Below are positions 25,621 through 36,952 of a DNA stretch of 64,000 bases, in pieces (the stretch's first letter is position 1; the number at the start of each line of letters is the position of its first letter). The stretch covers positions 94,066,226 through 94,130,225 of the forward strand of contig NC_088780.1 in assembly GCF_958450345.1 (NCBI RefSeq), in the 5' to 3' direction. The translations under genes were made by a program, and so were the position numbers. The notes beneath the pieces were generated by a model. It did not search any database and had not been told where the DNA came from. It saw nothing but the letters and a program-made list of their open reading frames with translations. Source of the stretch: Calliphora vicina. Taxonomy: Eukaryota > Arthropoda > Insecta > Diptera > Calliphoridae.

Positions 25621-26071
25621 GTGAACCTTAGGAACACCGAACACCCTACGGTATAAATCTTAATTTTCAGCATTTAATTTCCAGAATTAGGAGAACAATT
25701 AAGACCTTAGGGACGTCGAAATTTAAAAAAAAAGTCCACCTTAAGAACCTCCCTACTTTATGCCTCTAAAATCTTAATGCAATTGAAAAAAAAAAACCTA
25801 ATAAATGTATACTTGTTTTCCCACTTTAAACAGTAATTCCTGGAGTTTGTGATTCCAATAAGAATATTTTCCTTTGCAATATATTACTAAGTATATATGA
25901 AATCTCTTAAGCACTGTAAATCTTATATGTGAACACATTGATAAAAAATATATTTGTTTTCTAAATTCCCAAGAGCCTATGTTGGCTGGTAGTCAAAGAA
26001 TTTTTGTAAGCTATTGTACATAAAAGGAATAAGAAACAATTTAGAATTCGTTTTGAATGAATGAAACTCAC
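25621..26071. other. Intron start of the 26297 gene; no further exon seen
   Basis: Begins (minus strand) with GTGAGTTTC at 26071. An A-run at 25788-25797 and AT-rich text follow; no acceptor-plus-frame combination stands out. Confidence 0.4.
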
Positions 26072-26297
26072 CTTTTGACTGTGCTGTATCCGTTTTGACA
26101 TTACTCGTTGAGATTTTTATTGCTGCTGGTGAGCCAACAACAACTGCAGCTCGAACACCAGGATTGTTATCGATAAAGATGGGCAGACATATGGTAAGTA
26201 CGATTAAATAGATTAAACAACCATAAAATGATGATGATGACGATGTTGCTCTTCTACAAGGAGGCACAACTTTTCGAGGATGCCTTATTAAAGGCAT
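26072..26297 (-). CDS. First coding exon of an unidentified secreted or membrane protein
   Basis: Seen: an ATG at 26297 in good fly context (CAAA just before it) opens a 75-codon exon plus one base, ending at a strong donor (AG then GTGAGTTT at 26071). The peptide starts basic (MPLIRHPRKV, with RR near residue 15), then a serine run (19-23), a hydrophobic stretch about 25-42 (YGCLIYLIVLTICLPIF), an NNPG turn and an alanine/valine/serine/threonine-rich segment. This looks like a long signal peptide, possibly cleaved after GVRA near residue 50, or a type II signal anchor. The reading frame continues past the donor into apparent intron until 25977. I do not recognise the family, and no further exon is evident in 1-26071, so the intron is either very long or the exons are too short to see. 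It could be a chance frame, but the start context, donor, composition and A/C-rich leader argue otherwise. Confidence 0.6.
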
Positions 26298-27657
26298 TTT
26301 TGCAAAAATATCAAAATGTTAAATAAGTAAAACACTCTTTTTCTAGGTTTAATTTTACAATTTTAAGTGATTTTTTTCAAAAACTTTAACAGCTGTAGTT
26401 GAATAACGTGATTTTATGTTTTTTTTTTTAAATTCTTTTGTTTAATTGTAAATTAAAGTATTTGCAAACATTTGACAAGTTGTCAAAGTTGTGTTGCAAT
26501 GGTGAGATTGTGAAAGAAGAGAGCTTCGAAGATGGGTTTTTTAAAATGACATCACTTCCTGTCAGATTCAATTGTAAATACAAAAACAATACAATATCAC
26601 CAAAATGCAGTAGTGAATGAAGTATTTACGAACGAGCCGTAGAAATAACAACAAAGACTTTTGATGACATTTATTTGTTTTGTTGTTATGTTTATTATTA
26701 TTATTGTTGTTGTTATTTTGATTATGGTTGCTGGCTGGCTGACAGTTGTTTTGTTTCCTTTATTATTTCTATGTTTTCATATCTCGTTGTTATTGTTTTA
26801 TTTGCACAAACAGTCAAGGACACATTTCAAAACTTTCAATTCTCCCCAAACAAATCTGGTTTTTAAGCTTCTTTTGCTTTACGTTTTATTTTCTTTTCGT
26901 TTGCTTTAAGAAATTTATTAAAGGGTGTGGTGTGTTACAATATGAATAAATTTTTATTTTTTTTTTATTTTTCTTTACTTTTTGTTTTGTTTATATTTAT
27001 CTCATTCAGTGTTGATTTTTTGTTGTTTTCGCAAATACTTGTACTTTGTATTTGAGTTGTTGTTACTGTTATTATCGTGTTTGTTTTGGTCAAAAAACAT
27101 AAGATAAAGTATAATAATAATAATAAAAAACAACAACAATATTTATTAATTTAATATTTTATTAATAGATTTTGTCTATTATTTTTTATATTCAATAAAA
27201 TTTTTAAACGCACTTGCTCTCTCACTTTCTATAATTTTATATCCAAATTTTATAAAACATAAATATTGAATTAATTCCACTTTATCTACTCTTTAAATTC
27301 TTATTTATATATATTTTTCTCAATGACTCTTATTTTTTTCTTATTTCTCGTTGTTGTAGTTGGTTTTCATACACATAATTTTTACGTTAACACGCACCAC
27401 TTCGTTTCATTTTTTTTGTATAATTTTCTTTGCTTGTTTCGTTAACTAAAATATTTTTTTATTTAAATTTTCGTTGATTTTTATATTAATTATAATACAT
27501 TTTTAGTAATAAAAAACACTAACAATATAGATTTTCTACACGCAATTTAATAGTGGAAATGAAAATAATAATAAAGAACAGCACTCGCGTAACACCCCGT
27601 TCGGCGTATCGAAATAAAATCTAACGTATTAAACACTACGGCTGCTGTTTACGAACT
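26298..27657 (-). promoter_or_regulatory. Putative 5' leader and promoter of the gene starting at 26297
   Basis: On the minus strand this stretch is unusually rich in A and C, with many CAA, AAT and ACA runs (for example 26690-26725 and 27110-27140), a composition common in long fly 5' leaders. At its far end, 27654-27660, the minus strand reads TTCAGTT, a match to the arthropod initiator (A+1 at 27657), inside a locally more GC-rich, CpG-containing block (27570-27660). No TATA box lies at the right distance and no clear downstream promoter element is present. The transcription start is an inference from motif and composition only; a leader intron is possible. Confidence 0.35.
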
Positions 27658-27660
27658 GAA

Positions 27661-28698
27661 GTGTATTGCACAAAATGTCAACTGACAGTTGTCAACACAA
27701 ACCAGTTTTCTCGCATTCACATCTAGATGGCGCAATAGCATACATTCGTGTAGTGACAGCTGTTCCAAACACACAAATATATGGCATCTTTAACTTTGCA
27801 CACTGTTTTATCTTGTACATAGATAACGCGGTTCTTTGTGGTAGCACTGTTGTAGCATTTTTGAATAAAACACTGTTTTATCAAAACATTTAGTTGGTTA
27901 TCAAATAATATGACCTGTTTTTTGATAGTAAAATTGGATTGTGGATTTCATTGTGAAGGAGCCGTTAATTTAGAAAATGTTTGAAGTTTGAGAAAAATCA
28001 CTTGTTATGAAATTTAATTAAGTGATGTTTTATATATTATTTATTAAATCAAAAATAAATAAAATAATTTATAATTATGATAATTTTATTATTTATACTT
28101 ATGACAAAATTTAAATTTTTAAGTATGTAATAATAATAAATACAATTTTATTTCTTCTTCTTGTTTTATTTCTGTTTACTTGTTTTCTTTTGATTTTTCG
28201 GTGCGAATTTTAAATGTGTGTTTTGGCAATGGAGAAAAATGGAAAGAAAAAATATAAAATTGTAATAGCAATTAATAAAATAAATAATTTAATTATTCTT
28301 TCCATTATTAGAAAAAAGAAAAAGTGGGACCAGTACAGCTGACATTGACAAAACACTCGATAAAAATAGGGATGGTACTGATTTGTTCGTAATTCGTAAG
28401 GTAATTCAAACTGAATTACATGCGAACAAGGTAATTCGAACATGAAATTTTGTATGGCGAATCATGTAATTCAGTTCGTAATTGGGGGTTGAACGACGAA
28501 TGAGAGCGTGAATGGCGAATAATGCCGTCGGGAGAAAGAACATGGTATTATAATACGTTCTTGCCAGGAGTGCCAGATGTATTGAGTTTTTGGAAATTTG
28601 TAAACGTCAGGTAAATTATTAGGACGAAAAATTTAGATCAAAACAATGAATTATTGGACCCTTACTCTTCTGAATTCGATAATATTTGGTATATACAT
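27661..28698. other. Upstream of the 26297 gene; no gene seen
   Basis: GC-richer near 27660-27850, with the motif CACTGTTTTATC repeated at about 27799 and 27869. The plus-strand frame 27666-27893 is judged accidental. Short repeats of GTAATTCGAA and GTAATTCA type lie at 28385-28490 (a degenerate local repeat). Confidence 0.35.
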
Positions 28699-30157
28699 TA
28701 GGGTGGCCCTTAATAAACGAAAGTTGGATTTTGGCCATTCTCACCCTCCAATTTGGTGAACAATAGTAACAAAATCATCCTGAAAAAATTTTAGGTAAAT
28801 CGGTTGGGGATAAGACGTGCCGCAAGCCCTCTGAAGTTTTGAGATGCATTTACAAGGGGAAAAAAGGATTTTTTTCAGTTTTTGGAAAAATTTTGCCATT
28901 AAAAATTACTTTTCCAATTTAATTTAAAAGAAACGAAATGTGTACGTAATTGTCGTTCTAATAAGATATAAAAGTCAAAAATTGGTTAAAAAATGTTTAA
29001 GTTATTAAAAATTCGCCAGGTTATTAACGTGTCTCAGGCAACTAGAACAAGAAATGTAGGAACAAAATTAACATATTTTGATAATTATTAAAATAGAAGC
29101 TCATTTTTACTTAAAATATGTCCATATTTACTTGTATATGAGTTTTTGTCTTCGTAGAATACCGTTAACCTATTCTTAGGTATGAACAAAAATATAAAAA
29201 TTTTTTAACGGCATTTTCAAATTTTTAAAAATTTTGTTAAACAAATTTCAGAATTTTTTGATTTCGAAATCTTTCCAAGAAAAATTTCAAATATTAAAAA
29301 ATTTGACCTTTGACCTTCACGATTTAAGGCTTAACGTTTTCCGATTTTAGTAAGAGTTACAGAGTATATTTAGAATTATCTGGACTATAATATTCAGAAT
29401 AAGTTTTGCTTAAAATCCATAAAAGTAAGGAAATAGAGCTCATTCGCCTAAAAATTGCCAAATAATTGGTTTTTCTCCAAAATTTCAAAATTTAAATCGC
29501 AGGTACGGAAAAATTTTAAGAGATATTTTCATAATTTTTTCAAATTTTTATTCCCTATTATATTCTTAATAAATCCCAATGAGATGATTAAAAAATTCTG
29601 AAATTTGTTTAACAAAATTTTTAAAAATTTGGAAATGGAGTTTTGAAACTGCCGTTAAAAAATTTTTATTTTTTTGTTCATACCTAAGAATAAGTTAACG
29701 GTATCCTACGAAGACAAAAACTCATATACAAGGAAATATGGACATATTTTAAGTAAAAATGAGCTTTTATTTAAATAATTATCAAAATATGTTAATTTTG
29801 TTCCTACCTTTCTTGTTCTAGTTGCTTGAGACACGTTAACGACACGTTAATGGACTGGCGATTTTTTAACAACTTTAACTTTTTTGACCAATTTCTGTTT
29901 TTTATATCTCATTAGAACGACAATTGCGTACACATTTATATTCTTTTAGATTAAATTGGAAAAGTATTTTTTTAATGTCAAATTTTTTACAAAAACTGAA
30001 AAAAATGCTTTTTTTCAAAACTTCAGAGGGCTTGCGACACGTCTTAACCCCAATTGATTTAACTAAAATTTTTTCAGGATGATTTTTTTACTAAAGTTCG
30101 CCAAACTGGGGGTGAGAATGTCCAAAATCCAACTTTCGTTAATTAAGGGCCACCCTA
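28699..30157. mobile_element. Long near-palindromic fold-back element (about 1.46 kb)
   Basis: The ends TAGGGTGGCCCTTAAT and its complement (GGGCCACCCTA, ending 30157) are inverted, and pairing continues deep inside. The left arm (about 28701-29265) and right arm (about 29590-30155) correspond block by block, for example TTCATACCTAAGAATA-TTAACGGTA at 29670-29705 against its complement at 29165-29195. A short unpaired centre (29270-29590) remains. TA at each end may be the target duplication. No coding frame. Confidence 0.85.
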
Positions 30158-31667
30158 ATATACATACATATGTTTTCCGTGGCCATTCAAAATTTAAAAT
30201 CGATATTCAATATTCGTTGTAGTTTGGTTTTTATATAGGTTCAAAGTTTGTATTTTTGGTATAAAAACATGTCCTATTTTTCGAATATGTCGCCCCTACA
30301 CACATGTTCTAAAATCCCAAAGCTTGGATAAGAAAACGGAAGGCAGCTTTGGAAACCTTGATGTGTTTCCTATTTATCCCCAACGTATTTTCCCAGCCAT
30401 AAAGGAGATGTGGACTATATGGGCAAAATTGTAAAAAATAGCATTTTTGTGATTTTGGCTACAATTTTTAGGAATTGCGGGATCCCTTTTAATCTTTTGA
30501 CAAGTGTTTTTGCACTTTGTTATTTAGAATGGCAAATTTAAAAAAAATTTGGAAAATTTCATTGAGTTTTGTTGATAAACAATGATTTTATTACATATTT
30601 ATTGAGTTTCTAAAACTAAAATTTTAATACGACTGTAAATATTAGGAATATTATAAGTTTTTGGTATTACAAAAAAAAAATCAATTCAATATCTCAATTA
30701 TATATATTCCACTTTAAATCTACGTCCTTCAAAAATATTGCACTTTTTCATACTAAAAAATTTGTATAAATTTTCTAAATATCAACAACAAGTCAATGGT
30801 TCTGACTTACCAACATTAAAATATGAAAAAGTGCAATGTTTTTGAAGGACTGAGTTTTAAAGTGTCATATTTTTTAATCCTACGACCACATAATTATTGA
30901 ATATTAATTTATGTATGTTATTATATATGCGCATTAAACAAAACATAATTTTAAATAACACTGTGTGTAATTTTTTAAGTCATGAAAATATAACCATATA
31001 CGGACACCACTACGTGATAAAAGACAAAAAAAAAAAGACTCGTGTCTAACAGTTTTGCCCAAAGTCATGCACATTTTTTTATGGGCCATCAAAGATTTGG
31101 GGCCTCGGTGTTATTTTTGCAAAAAAAGTGATAATTTTTTTGGACATTAAAACCAAAAATCGATTTCAGTTATCTAGTTTTTTTTCTCGAAAAATAGAGT
31201 TACCTAGTTTTTACCAAAAAAAAAAAGTTTTCTTTCAAATTAATTTTATATTTTACGAAATTAAGGCAACTTTATTTCGTAAACGTTTAAAATTAATCGA
31301 ATAATTTAATTTTTTTTAAAAAAGTAATGAATAAAGTTTTGATGTCGGTTTTTTAATATTTTATTGTCAAAAAATTACGTTATAGTTAACAATTCAAGTA
31401 TTGGTAATGTTAAAAAACATTCGGAAACAAAGTCCATCATTAAATTTTCAACAGAAATATTCTGATCAGATTAACTCCCGAACAATCTACAAAACAATTG
31501 ACTTTAGTTTCCGTTTTGGAGCTATGCTTTAAAAAATTTGAGCTAGTTGGACATGAATTCAAATACAATATAAACTTATTAAGAACTTTTTTATGTCGTT
31601 CATTAACTTGGGTTTTAAATTGAGTAACTAATTTTTAGTAAATGAATTAATCAGTTTTTATAAATTA
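30158..31667. other. Repeat-derived noncoding sequence
   Basis: Contains a hairpin with 29-bp arms (30724-30752 and 30822-30850, one mismatch; left arm starts GTCCTTCAAAAATATTGCAC). Text near 30470-30490 (GGAATTGCGGGATCCCTTTT) recurs in modified form near 63950. No gene. Confidence 0.5.
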
Positions 31668-31920
31668 CTAGCTGAACCCGGTCCGCGTTGCTGGCCCTTA
31701 CAATAATTCTGTTTTATATTGCATCTCGATTATAAAAATACAGTGTCGGACAAAAAAAAGCACGGACTCCCCCGACCTGAAATCGCACCCGAAAGGCTGA
31801 GGTGGTCATTTGACAAAGTTGTAGCAGATATCTATAAGTACAGTGGCATGATATACCCTTAAAAAAATTAAACGGATGTATTTAAGGCTAATGGGATATT
31901 GTATTTATGAATTCATCTTA
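31668..31920. repeat. Dispersed repeat start plus Tc1/mariner-like terminus
   Basis: CTAGCTGAACCCGGTCCGCG at 31668 resembles the repeat start near 914. At 31742 CAGTGTCGGACAAAAAAAAG looks like a DNA-transposon terminus, but its partner was not found. Confidence 0.35.
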
Positions 31921-31942
31921 AGGACAGGGGGTATCCATACAT

Positions 31943-32230
31943 GTCCTGTGACATGTATTAGTTGCAAATTTAGTATTAACAAAACACATACATACAAACA
32001 AACTAATGTCCTGCACTAAGGCCTGTGTCAAGTTCAATATTCATATAGAGTTTAATTAGTTTTGTGGCGCGAATTAATTCAACCGGTGAAAACATAACGA
32101 TTAAACAGAAATGTTTGCATGAAAAATTTTAACAAATAATTTTTTAATGATATATTGCCATTAATTAATTGTGCATAAGTTACTAACAAAATACAATTAT
32201 TGTTAAAGCACTCATATTATAGTAGGTTTT
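31943..32230. repeat. Noncoding segment with a diverged second copy at 50.3-50.6 kb, copy 1
   Basis: Blocks shared with 50280-50620 in the same orientation and order include TGTCCTGTGACATGTAT, CTAAGGCCTGTGTCAAGTT, TTTGTGGCGCGAATT, CATTAA-TAATTGT and CTCATATTA-AGTAGGTT. The spacers between them have diverged and changed length. No inverted termini and no coding frame. Confidence 0.7.
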
Positions 32231-32399
32231 TGTATTATTTTTACAATTTCAAATTCTATTTGGCTTAAAATACACCCTTTAAATATACATATATATTAGA
32301 GTTTCCCAAGGAATAGATTTTTGAGTTTAATATACGCGTATCCTTACAAGTATAATATTTTAGCCTATTTCTAAGTATTTTAGCCCTTTTTAATAAGTA

Positions 32400-32646
32400 C
32401 ACAGAGAAAACAGATTCGTGATAGCAACCGAATTTGTCGCCAATCGAATGATTCGGTGGCACATATAGAATTTTTTAGTTCTAACAACTGAATGTCAGTT
32501 GATAAAGAAGAATTTCAGTTGAAGCAACCAAACTTTAGTTACCCCTTACAAAATATTGTAGCCGCAATTGTAAAATTCGGTCACTAAGATAGAATCATTC
32601 GATTGGCAACAAATTCGGTTGCTATCACGAATCTGTATTCTCTGTG
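32400..32646. mobile_element. CACAGAGAAAACAG-type MITE, copy 2
   Basis: 247 bp, the same long inverted termini as copy 1, flanked by TA (32398-32399 and 32647-32648). It lies 194 bp from copy 3. Confidence 0.85.
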
Positions 32647-32840
32647 TATAGCTTAATTTTTGTTTCTATTTTACTATCTGTACATAAAAAATATACTAAA
32701 ATATCTCATTCGGTTCAAAAGCTACAGAGTTTTCGCCAATGAAAAACTATTCTGAGCAACTGTGCGCCACATGCACGAATAAAACATGTATTTTGAATGC
32801 CTCCTCAATGCAAATAATAAAATACACGAGCACAAATGTA

Positions 32841-33087
32841 CACAGAGAAAACAGATTCGTGATAGCAACCGAATTTGTTGCCAATCGAATGATTCTACCT
32901 TAGTGATCGAATTTTAAGTTTGTGGCTACGAAATTTTGGAAGCGGTAACAAAAGTTTGGTTGCTTCAACCGAAATTCTTCTTTATCAACTGACATTCGGT
33001 TGATAGAACCGAAAAATTATGAGTGTACAATCGAATCATTCGATTGGCAACAAATTCGGTTGCTATCACGAATCTGTTTTCTCTGTG
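32841..33087. mobile_element. CACAGAGAAAACAG-type MITE, copy 3
   Basis: 247 bp, the best preserved copy, with near-perfect termini and TA flanks (32839-32840 and 33088-33089). The internal orientation is reversed relative to copy 2: a CTACCTTAGTGATCGAATTT block near the left end matches the right-hand interior of copy 1. Confidence 0.87.
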
Positions 33088-33229
33088 TAAATATACAATT
33101 TGAAAACTAGAGCAAATTTGAAGGTTATATGGAAGTTTCCAACATTTGTATGTGCCTACATTGTTTACTGATTCGACATTTTTAGTTAATTTTTGTCATA
33201 ATATTCCTGCCAATTATTTCGGGTGATAT

Positions 33230-34000
33230 GGTCTATAAATGCCTACAGAATTGCAGTCGACAATATTTGACCATAGCCCCCATATAAATTTCACTTCCGA
33301 AAATCACTTAAACACACATAAAATTCGTCATTCTATGAAGATCGGCTCTTAATTGGCTATAGCTCTCATAATATGAGAAGCCGCAGAACAAAAGGTACTT
33401 TTTCGAATTTTTTTTAAAAATTGATTTTTTCGTATTTTTATAATATGTGGGTTGAAATGTTCTAGAAAAAAGACAATTTCCCATAAGGACCACTTTTGAA
33501 AAACACACTAACCGTATCGGAAAAATATCAATATCAAATCAAAATTTTACAAAATTTGACAAATTTTACAAGTCAAAACTTGTATGTTTTGAGTTACAAA
33601 ACATTTATTTTGATAAATACCGAACTCGCATACCATCAAATAGGTCTTCAAGGAAAATACCTAAGCTTTATTTTAAGAAAAAAAAATAAAAAAGGACCCA
33701 TTTTGAAAAAAAGTCAAAAAAGTTATTTCGAAGAAAGAGCTATCTAAACTATTTGGGCCACATTTTGCTAAGAACAATAGGTAATAAGTTACATGAATAA
33801 GAAAAAACATCTGCTTGGCCAAAATGTCAAATTTTGACCTCCTCTAACTCAGAGAGTTCTCGGCCGATCTTGTTAAAAAATTGTGTCTAAATTACTATCC
33901 AATTACTAATCTTGGTGCAAATTTCATCCCGATCGGAAGACATCGATTTCAAAAGTTGGTTCACTTGACATGAAATGCCCCATATATGGGACTACAGAAA
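33230..34000 (+). repeat. Dispersed repeat with inverted partner at 52.85-53.34 kb
   Basis: The text at 33730-33990 (GAGCTATCTAAACTATTTGG; TTTGACCTCCTCTAACTCAG; CGATCGGAAGACATCGATTT) reappears reverse-complemented at 52855-53085. The stretch AGCCGCAGAACAAAAGGT near 33380 also recurs at 49012. The open frame 33496-33747 is an artefact of this repeat. Confidence 0.75.
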
Positions 34001-34022
34001 TACCAATAAGTACCAAAGTAAA

Positions 34023-34305
34023 AAAAATATTTGAAAAATTAAATATTTTTTAAACAAAAAACATATAGTAGCTTGAATTTATGTTTCCTTTTTACTGGAT
34101 AATACTATTGAAATAAAGTGTAATACAACTGTAATTTAATTGTTTGACTCTAATTCAAGGCTTGAATTACACTTGCTTTCAACTTTGGTGTTTTGGTGGA
34201 ATTCATTATCCATTAAAAAGGAAACATAAATTCAAGCTAGATATGTGTGTTTTTTGTTTGAAAAATATTTAACTGTTCAAATATTTTTCAAGTTTAAGAC
34301 GTAAT
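34023..34305. mobile_element. Hairpin element just downstream of the transporter paralogue
   Basis: The arms at 34070-34101 and 34207-34238 (starting AGCTTGAATTTATGTTTCCT) pair at 31 of 32 positions, and outer A/T-rich sequence (TTTAAACAAAAAACATAT and its counterpart near 34240) extends the stem. Noncoding. Confidence 0.75.
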
Positions 34306-34906
34306 TACATTTGCATTCAAGTCAAGTCAAATTAAATTCCAACAAAATGTTCAAGTGCTTGAATTTTTGGCACTGTGGTTGGTGGTAATTGGGGGGAAGT
34401 ACTTTGGTTCAGTTTCAGTACTTACCATTTTTAATTGTGCGACTTACTTGCACTTACAGTAATCGAGTAGATGTCAACTTAATTAAATCTAAATTATGTA
34501 TGCCTAGACGACTTAAATCGTGGGATTTCCTAATTCAATTAAAAATTCATTTAATCATTTTTTTTTAGAATGCTTTATTAATATTTTACAAAAAACAAAA
34601 TGTGTTAATACTTTCAAGTTTAATAACAGTGTTTAAAAAATCAAGGTCTTTTATGGACGGCAGAGCTTTGTATCAGAATACTTCTACAGTTAAATATTCT
34701 ATGTGGACATAGATTACTACTGTAATTCAGTGGTTTTATAGGTTTAAATCATATCATCTATACGAGTATTTTCGTTTAAGTACATACTATAATGAATGGC
34801 AGTTATATTTAAATACATACTTTAATATTGCTCTTCTTAAATTCTTTGATTCTCTGAGTAAGTTAAATAATTCATATAATATCATAGATGATACTAATTA
34901 TTTAGT
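34306..34906. other. Spacer downstream of the paralogue; nothing seen
   Basis: AT-rich, no repeats or coding frames recognised; the distal part could include alternative 3' untranslated sequence of the paralogue. Confidence 0.35.
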
Positions 34907-34912
34907 TTTATT
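34907..34912 (-). terminator. Candidate poly(A) signal of the Tret1-like paralogue
   Basis: AATAAA on the minus strand only about 35 bases after the TAG stop at 34948. The close spacing suggests a very short 3' untranslated region and supports this exon being the true terminal exon. Confidence 0.5.
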
Positions 34913-34947
34913 ATTAAACTAAAAATTTTACTGTTTTCTGTAGCTAA

Positions 34948-36199
34948 CTAATCGAGTTCCTTTTTATTAAGTTTATCTTGAATTTGTTGCATACTCAAAC
35001 CTTTAGTTTCGAATACAACAAACATTATGAAAAAGAACGCTATAAGGCAAGATGTGGCAAATAACCAGAATATATAATAAGTACCCAGGGTGTTTAGCAA
35101 GGGATAGAAATAAGAAATAAGAAACCCTGTGAATAAACAAAGAGAACTGGCTATAGCGGATGCTATAGACCTGACATTGGCTGGAAACAATTCACCCAAA
35201 AGAACCCAAGGCAAAGGACCAAAACTAACACTATATACAATAATGTAAATTAGGAGAGATGTTAAAGGTAACCACATAATATTTGAAGTATCTTCGCCGG
35301 CAAGTTCGATATAAAAATAGGCACCTAAAGCAAATAAAGAAATGCTCATAATTCCACTACAGGTCAGCAATATAATCTTGCGGCCCAAGCGATCGGCAAT
35401 GAGAGGAGTTAGTGCAGATGCTGCCACTTGTACTATGCCCACAATAATGGCACCTATAGCAGCATCTACACCTGTATTGGCTGTTTCAAAAATGGATTGA
35501 GTATTGAAAAGAACGGCGGTATTTCCCGAGAGTTGTTGAAATACCAATAATAAAGCCGATATAATAAAAGCCTTACGATTGCCGGCTATTTTAATGATAT
35601 CCATTACGCTGCCTTTTTGTTGCGATGTTTCTTGTATGAAATTTTCTATGGATGCTAAAGTTTCTTTAACTGCCTCAGCTGATTGTCCCCGTAGAAATTG
35701 TAAAGCTTTGCTAGCTTCCTCCTGGCGACCCTTGCCCACATAGTAGTAGGGACTTTCTGGCATAAACACAAAACAAGCAACGAAAACAATAGGCAATGCT
35801 AGGCAAAACCATTGTAATGCTTGATAGGATACAAAAGGACCAATAGCATACACATAAAGGACACCCGCTAATAAAACAAAAAGAAAATAGTACTCTTTAG
35901 TCTTCTAGACATATGTATACAATAAATAAGTTTTTTCAAATACTTACAAACCAACCCCAACTGCATTAGGGAACCCGTGGCTCCTCTTAAGTCATCGGTG
36001 GAAATTTCACTCACATATATTGGCTGCACCGCCATAACAAAACCAGCAGAGAAACCTTGTAGTGCACGTGCAAACACTATAACCCAGACTTCAGGAGCAA
36101 TCATCAGCACTATATATGAGGCTACAAGGAATATCGAACTGGAAAGTAATACCCATTTACGACCGATTATGGAAGCCAAAGGACCAGCGACATAACAAG
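34948..36199 (-). CDS. Tret1-like sugar transporter paralogue, last two coding exons only
   Basis: Seen: exons 36199-35948 (252 nt, identical in length to the matching exon of the complete gene upstream) and 35867-34948 (TAG stop) are open, with an acceptor before 36199, donor GTAAGTA at 35947 and acceptor at 35868. Together they encode about 388 residues: the A-loop GRKW motif, PESP, QQLSG, DRLGRK, GPLPW and ETKG. The last exon is about 64% identical (193 of 300, counted by hand) to the complete gene. Odd points: the conserved GIN after QQLSG reads GNT, and the A-loop aspartate-lysine reads serine-isoleucine (LASIIGRK). The first membrane segment and cytosolic N-terminus are missing; no GWTSP-like exon is visible between 36200 and 43130. 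Intact frames and splice sites argue against a pseudogene. Either it borrows the upstream gene's first two exons (phase 1 fits; 488 residues would result) or its own exons are unrecognisable. Probable membrane sugar uniporter with altered specificity. Confidence 0.85.
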
Positions 36200-36316
36200 C
36201 TGAAAGAATTAGTAGAATGAATAATATAATAAAAGAATTATTTATGAAAACAGGATCGCATGTACATATTTAATAAATAAGCCTACAACACATGACAATA
36301 GTACTTAATATAAAAC

Positions 36317-36952
36317 AAATAAGAGAGCTATATTCGGCTGTGCCGAATCTTATATACCCTTCACCAAATTATACTTCAAAATACAAATTTGAAATATTTT
36401 TAGGTAAACAAAATTAATTTTTTTTCCAAAGTTGTTTTTTTAATTTTTTGGAAAAATGTTTTTTTGAATTGAATTGAAAATTCGGGTTAACATTTTTTTC
36501 CGATTTTGAGTAATTGTAGGTCCAACTTACTATGGTCTTATATACGTCTTTACAAAGGTCTTTGAAATATCTATCATTAGATATCCATATTGTCTATATT
36601 AATGACTTAGTAGTCCAGATATAGGTCAAAAATACGTAAAAAAAAGTTATGCTGGTTTTTTCCTCATATCTAAGCCATTTGTGGACCGATTTTGCTGATT
36701 TTAAATAGGAAACTTCTCGAAAGCATGTTTGCCAGAATTATTGAAGATTTGGATTCCGAAGATATCTAGGATCTTCAGAAAATTGATTTCAACAGACGGA
36801 CAGACAGAAAAACGGACATGGCTTAAACGATTCCGCTATCTATAACGATCCAAAATATATATACTTTATAGGGTCGGAAAATTATATTGTGAAAATTACA
36901 AACGGAATGACAAACTTATATATACCCTTCTCATGAAGGTGAAGGGTATAAA
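36317..36952 (-). mobile_element. Helentron/DINE-like non-autonomous element, minus orientation
   Basis: Reverse complement of the element at 39631-40260. The 3' side carries the hairpin ATTCGGC-TGT-GCCGAAT (36331-36348) next to a terminus reading CTTACTTGTTTT-like on the minus strand. The other end carries the sub-terminal inverted repeat TACCCTTC...GAAGGGTA. A 3' hairpin plus one-sided structure and insertion next to T-runs is typical of helentron-type elements; the assignment is inferred. Confidence 0.65.

Noticed and set aside
26661..26949. Three overlapping plus-strand hydrophobic frames
   Set aside because: Produced by TTG/TTA-rich simple sequence, the complement of the A/C-rich leader; no family motif, and all three frames open at once.
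26690..27140. CRISPR-like or regulatory tandem array
   Set aside because: Only imperfect trinucleotide runs (TTG/TTA); no constant repeat and spacer structure, and the genome is eukaryotic.
35977..36195. Plus-strand frame opposite the paralogue
   Set aside because: Antisense shadow of exon 36199-35948.
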